A stretch of DNA of 32,556 nucleotides from JADFUS01 sp036653215. Its GTDB lineage: Bacteria; Bacteroidota; Bacteroidia; Bacteroidales; Rikenellaceae. Positions 30,466 to 32,556 of the stretch are shown one piece after another (position 1 is the stretch's first letter; every line of letters starts with the position of its first letter). The notes beneath the pieces were generated by a model, which made no database searches, was not told where the DNA came from, and saw only the letters and a program-made list of their open reading frames with translations. The translations under genes were made by a program, and so were the position numbers. The stretch lies in NCBI GenBank assembly GCA_036653215.1, contig JAVVUK010000007.1, positions 1-32,556 on the forward strand, read 5' to 3'.

Positions 30466-31542
30466 TTATTTAAGTATGTCTACACATTTAAGGTCGTGGA
30501 AAGATATTTTTAGACGTTCGATAATAGAACTTTCGCCTTTACGTAACCATACACGTGGGTCATAATATTTCTTGTTAGGCTTGTCACTTCCCTCTGGGTT
30601 GCCAAGTTGTCCTTGAAGATATGCCTCATTTGCGATGTAGTATTTGCGAACACCGTCCCAAAATGCCCATTGTATATCTGTGTCTATGTTCATCTTAATA
30701 ACGCCATAAGAAATAGCGGCACGTATCTTTTCAAGTTCCGAGCCTGAACCACCGTGGAACACAAAGTCTACTGGTTTGTCGCTTTTTGTATGTAGCTTTT
30801 TAGAGATGTATTTTTGTGAAGCTTCAAGTATCTCTGGGCTTAGAACAACGTTACCTGGTTTGTAAACTCCGTGTACGTTACCAAAAGAAGCTGCGATTGT
30901 GAAGTTAGAACTTATTTTGCTAAGTTCTTCATAAGCGTAACATACTTCTTCAGGTTTAGTGTAAAGTCTTGATTCTTCAGCTTCGCTGTTGTCAACTCCG
31001 TCTTCTTCACCACCTGTGATGCCAAGTTCTATCTCCAGTGTCATTCCAATCTTACTCATTCTTGCAAGATATTTTTTGCATATCTCTATGTTCTCAACTA
31101 AAGGCTCTTCAGAAAGGTCGAGCATATGAGAACTGAAAAGAGGGCATCCAGTAGCGGCGAATTCTTTTTCTCCAGCGTCAAGAAGACCATCTATCCAAGG
31201 AAGTAGCTTTTTGGCAGCATGGTCAGTATGAAGGATTACAGGAATGCCATAGCTTGAAGCAACGGTGTGTATGTGACGTGCAGCAGCTATACCACCTAAT
31301 ATTGCAGACATTTGGTTTTCGTTAGATAATCCTTTGCCAGCAAAGAAAGATGCTCCTCCGTTAGAAAGTTGGATGATTACAGGAGACTTCATATCACGTG
31401 CTGTTTCTAACACTGCATTTACAGAATCTGTTCCTGTTACGTTAACCGCAGGAATGGCAAATCCTTTTTCTTTAGCAAAAGCAAAAAGCTCTTGCACCTT
31501 TGCTCCAGTCAATACGCCGGCAGGGAATTGTGTGTTTGTCAT
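30466..31542 (-). CDS. fba: Fructose-bisphosphate aldolase, class II
   Basis: 358 residues, the length of class IIA enzymes such as E. coli FbaA. The zinc/catalytic segment VILHTDHAAK has Asp107 and His108 (E. coli 109/110). ELGITGGEEDGVDNS contains conserved Glu residues, and FVFHGGSGSELEKIRAAI plus VIKMNIDTDIQWAFWDG bind the substrate phosphate. It splits fructose-1,6-bisphosphate in glycolysis, a zinc-dependent cytoplasmic reaction. It begins 2 bases after the ackA stop, so the two genes are probably translated from one transcript; the terminator follows. Confidence 0.97.
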   Translation of the reverse strand: MTNTQFPAGVLTGAKVQELFAFAKEKGFAIPAVNVTGTDSVNAVLETARDMKSPVIIQLSNGGASFFAGKGLSNENQMSAILGGIAAARHIHTVASSYGIPVILHTDHAAKKLLPWIDGLLDAGEKEFAATGCPLFSSHMLDLSEEPLVENIEICKKYLARMSKIGMTLEIELGITGGEEDGVDNSEAEESRLYTKPEEVCYAYEELSKISSNFTIAASFGNVHGVYKPGNVVLSPEILEASQKYISKKLHTKSDKPVDFVFHGGSGSELEKIRAAISYGVIKMNIDTDIQWAFWDGVRKYYIANEAYLQGQLGNPEGSDKPNKKYYDPRVWLRKGESSIIERLKISFHDLKCVDILK

Positions 31543-31544
31543 AA

Positions 31545-32556
31545 TTATTTTTTTAATAGGTTGTACGTATCTGTGGCTATAACAAGCTCCTCATCGGTAG
31601 TTGCTATAACAGCTTTTAGCTTTGAACCTTCTTTTGAAAGGATCATGTCTTTACCACGTAACTTGTGGTTAAGTTCATAGTTGAACTTAAGACCTAAGAA
31701 CTCAAGTTGTTTGCAGACACCTTCTCTAACAAATTCGTCATTCTCGCCAATGCCTCCTGTAAATACGATAGCATCGACACCATTCATAAGTGCAGCATAA
31801 GCTCCTACATAATGTACAATACGATTGTTAAATACTTTAAGGGCTGTTTTTGTTCTTGTGTTTCCTTCTTCGATAGCACTATGGATGTCTCTCATGTCGC
31901 TTGATACTCCAGAAAGACCCATCATTCCAGATTCTTTGTTTATGAGGTTAGAAATCTCTTTGGTGCTCATGTTTTTCTTATCGGCAATGTAAAGAAGAAC
32001 GCCGGGATCAATAGCACCACAACGAGTTCCCATAACAAGACCATCAACAGGTGTGAAACCCATAGATGTATCTATGCTCTTTCCGTTTAATACGGCTGTC
32101 ACCGATGCTCCGTTTCCGATGTGACAAGTTATAAGCTTAGAGTTATTGATGTCAAGACCTAACATATCGCAAGCCTTTTGAGCTACAAATTTGTGACTTG
32201 TCCCGTGAAATCCGTATTTACGAATTTTCATCTCTGTATAATATCTATAAGGAATTGCGTAAAGGAAGTTTTCAGCAGGTATTGTTTGGTGGAATGAGGT
32301 GTCGAATACTGCAACTTGAGGTACTTTAGGCATTAAAGCCTCGATAGCTAAAATCCCTTTAAAGTTTGCAGGGTTGTGAAGAGGTGCTAACTCAAAGCAA
32401 TTTTCGATTTTCGATTTAGTGTCGCTGTCTACAATAACACTTTGTGTGAAATATTCGCCACCATGTGCTACACGATGACCAACAGCATTTATGTTGTCAA
32501 AACTCTTTATAACACCATATTCTTTGTCTACAATAGCACTCAATATCATATTGATA
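31545..32556 (-). CDS. ackA: Acetate kinase, N-terminus missing at right edge
   Basis: Open frame from 32556 to the stop at 31545. The ATG at 32549 is probably an internal codon, since the reading frame stays open to the edge and about 65-75 residues of normal AckA (about 400), including the NxGSSS nucleotide loop, are absent. Present are VGHRVAHGGEYFTQSV, LAPLHNPANFKGI, FDTSFHQTIP, RKYGFHGTSHKFV, HIGNGASVTAV, GFTPVDGLVMGTRCGAIDPG and FTGGIGENDEFVRE, all conserved. It makes ATP from acetyl phosphate in fermentation. pta would be expected upstream, outside the window. fba follows by 2 bases. Confidence 0.95.
   Translation of the reverse strand, partial: INMILSAIVDKEYGVIKSFDNINAVGHRVAHGGEYFTQSVIVDSDTKSKIENCFELAPLHNPANFKGILAIEALMPKVPQVAVFDTSFHQTIPAENFLYAIPYRYYTEMKIRKYGFHGTSHKFVAQKACDMLGLDINNSKLITCHIGNGASVTAVLNGKSIDTSMGFTPVDGLVMGTRCGAIDPGVLLYIADKKNMSTKEISNLINKESGMMGLSGVSSDMRDIHSAIEEGNTRTKTALKVFNNRIVHYVGAYAALMNGVDAIVFTGGIGENDEFVREGVCKQLEFLGLKFNYELNHKLRGKDMILSKEGSKLKAVIATTDEELVIATDTYNLLKK

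Overview
The window reads as chromosome of an AT-rich member of the Bacteroidetes, most likely order Bacteroidales. Evidence: a DUF4295 gene behind rpmB-rpmG, FimA/Mfa-type (type V) fimbrial lipoproteins, a six-gene Na+-translocating NADH:quinone reductase operon, a PHO4-type phosphate transporter with a long C-terminal helical domain, and promoters of the Bacteroidetes type (TTTG or a variant about 19-20 bases upstream of TAnnTTTG). The genus cannot be fixed from the sequence. No phage, transposase, plasmid, CRISPR, tRNA or rRNA gene was seen. The gene content is mostly core genome.

Layout. 1-613: 5' part of a fimbrillin-like lipoprotein gene (minus strand, runs off the left edge). 803-1846 (minus): rpmB, rpmG and a DUF4295 gene, preceded by a long leader holding a perfect 127-bp tandem duplication and followed by tandem hairpins. 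1847-5190 (minus): pdxB-pyrD-cinA with overlapping or nearly abutting ends. 5305-6458 (minus): a peroxiredoxin with a cysteine-rich N-terminal tail, translationally coupled to an OsmC-like protein. 6613-7032 (plus): VanZ-like membrane protein. 7097-12113 (minus): trxA, dnaE and a UbiA-family prenyltransferase. 12236-18219 (plus): nqrABCDEF, divergent from the prenyltransferase gene. 18222-18523: terminator, then a 126-bp multi-stem inverted-repeat element. 18524-21699 (plus): three-gene fimbrial lipoprotein operon. 21756-25446 (minus): fabG, phosphate transporter, ruvA. 25560-26171 (plus): Skp/OmpH-like lipoprotein. 26249-30306 (minus): der, a truncated and catalytically degenerate GH2-like secreted protein, and a cysteate-synthase-like PLP enzyme. 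30466-32556 (minus): ackA (partial) and fba.

How the genes fit together. Na+-NQR passes electrons from NADH to quinone and pumps sodium. The divergently transcribed prenyltransferase probably makes the menaquinone it uses, and the class-2-like PyrD also feeds electrons to quinone. ackA and fba belong to fermentative central metabolism. The peroxiredoxin, OsmC-like protein and thioredoxin form an oxidative-stress group. The fimbrial operon encodes a FimA-like candidate shaft subunit, a FimB/Mfa2-like anchor and a third fimbrillin-like lipoprotein. The cysteate-synthase-like enzyme may supply cysteate for sulfonolipids.

The observations most worth following are: (i) a 13-nt sequence in each leader repeat that is exactly complementary to the rpmB start-codon region; (ii) the 126-bp three-helix element upstream of the fimbrial operon; (iii) the metallothionein-like tail on the peroxiredoxin; (iv) the GH2 pseudoenzyme coupled to the cysteate-synthase-like gene; (v) a cysteine in place of the expected class 2 serine in PyrD. 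All functional statements come from reading the sequence and from family knowledge. No database search was run.
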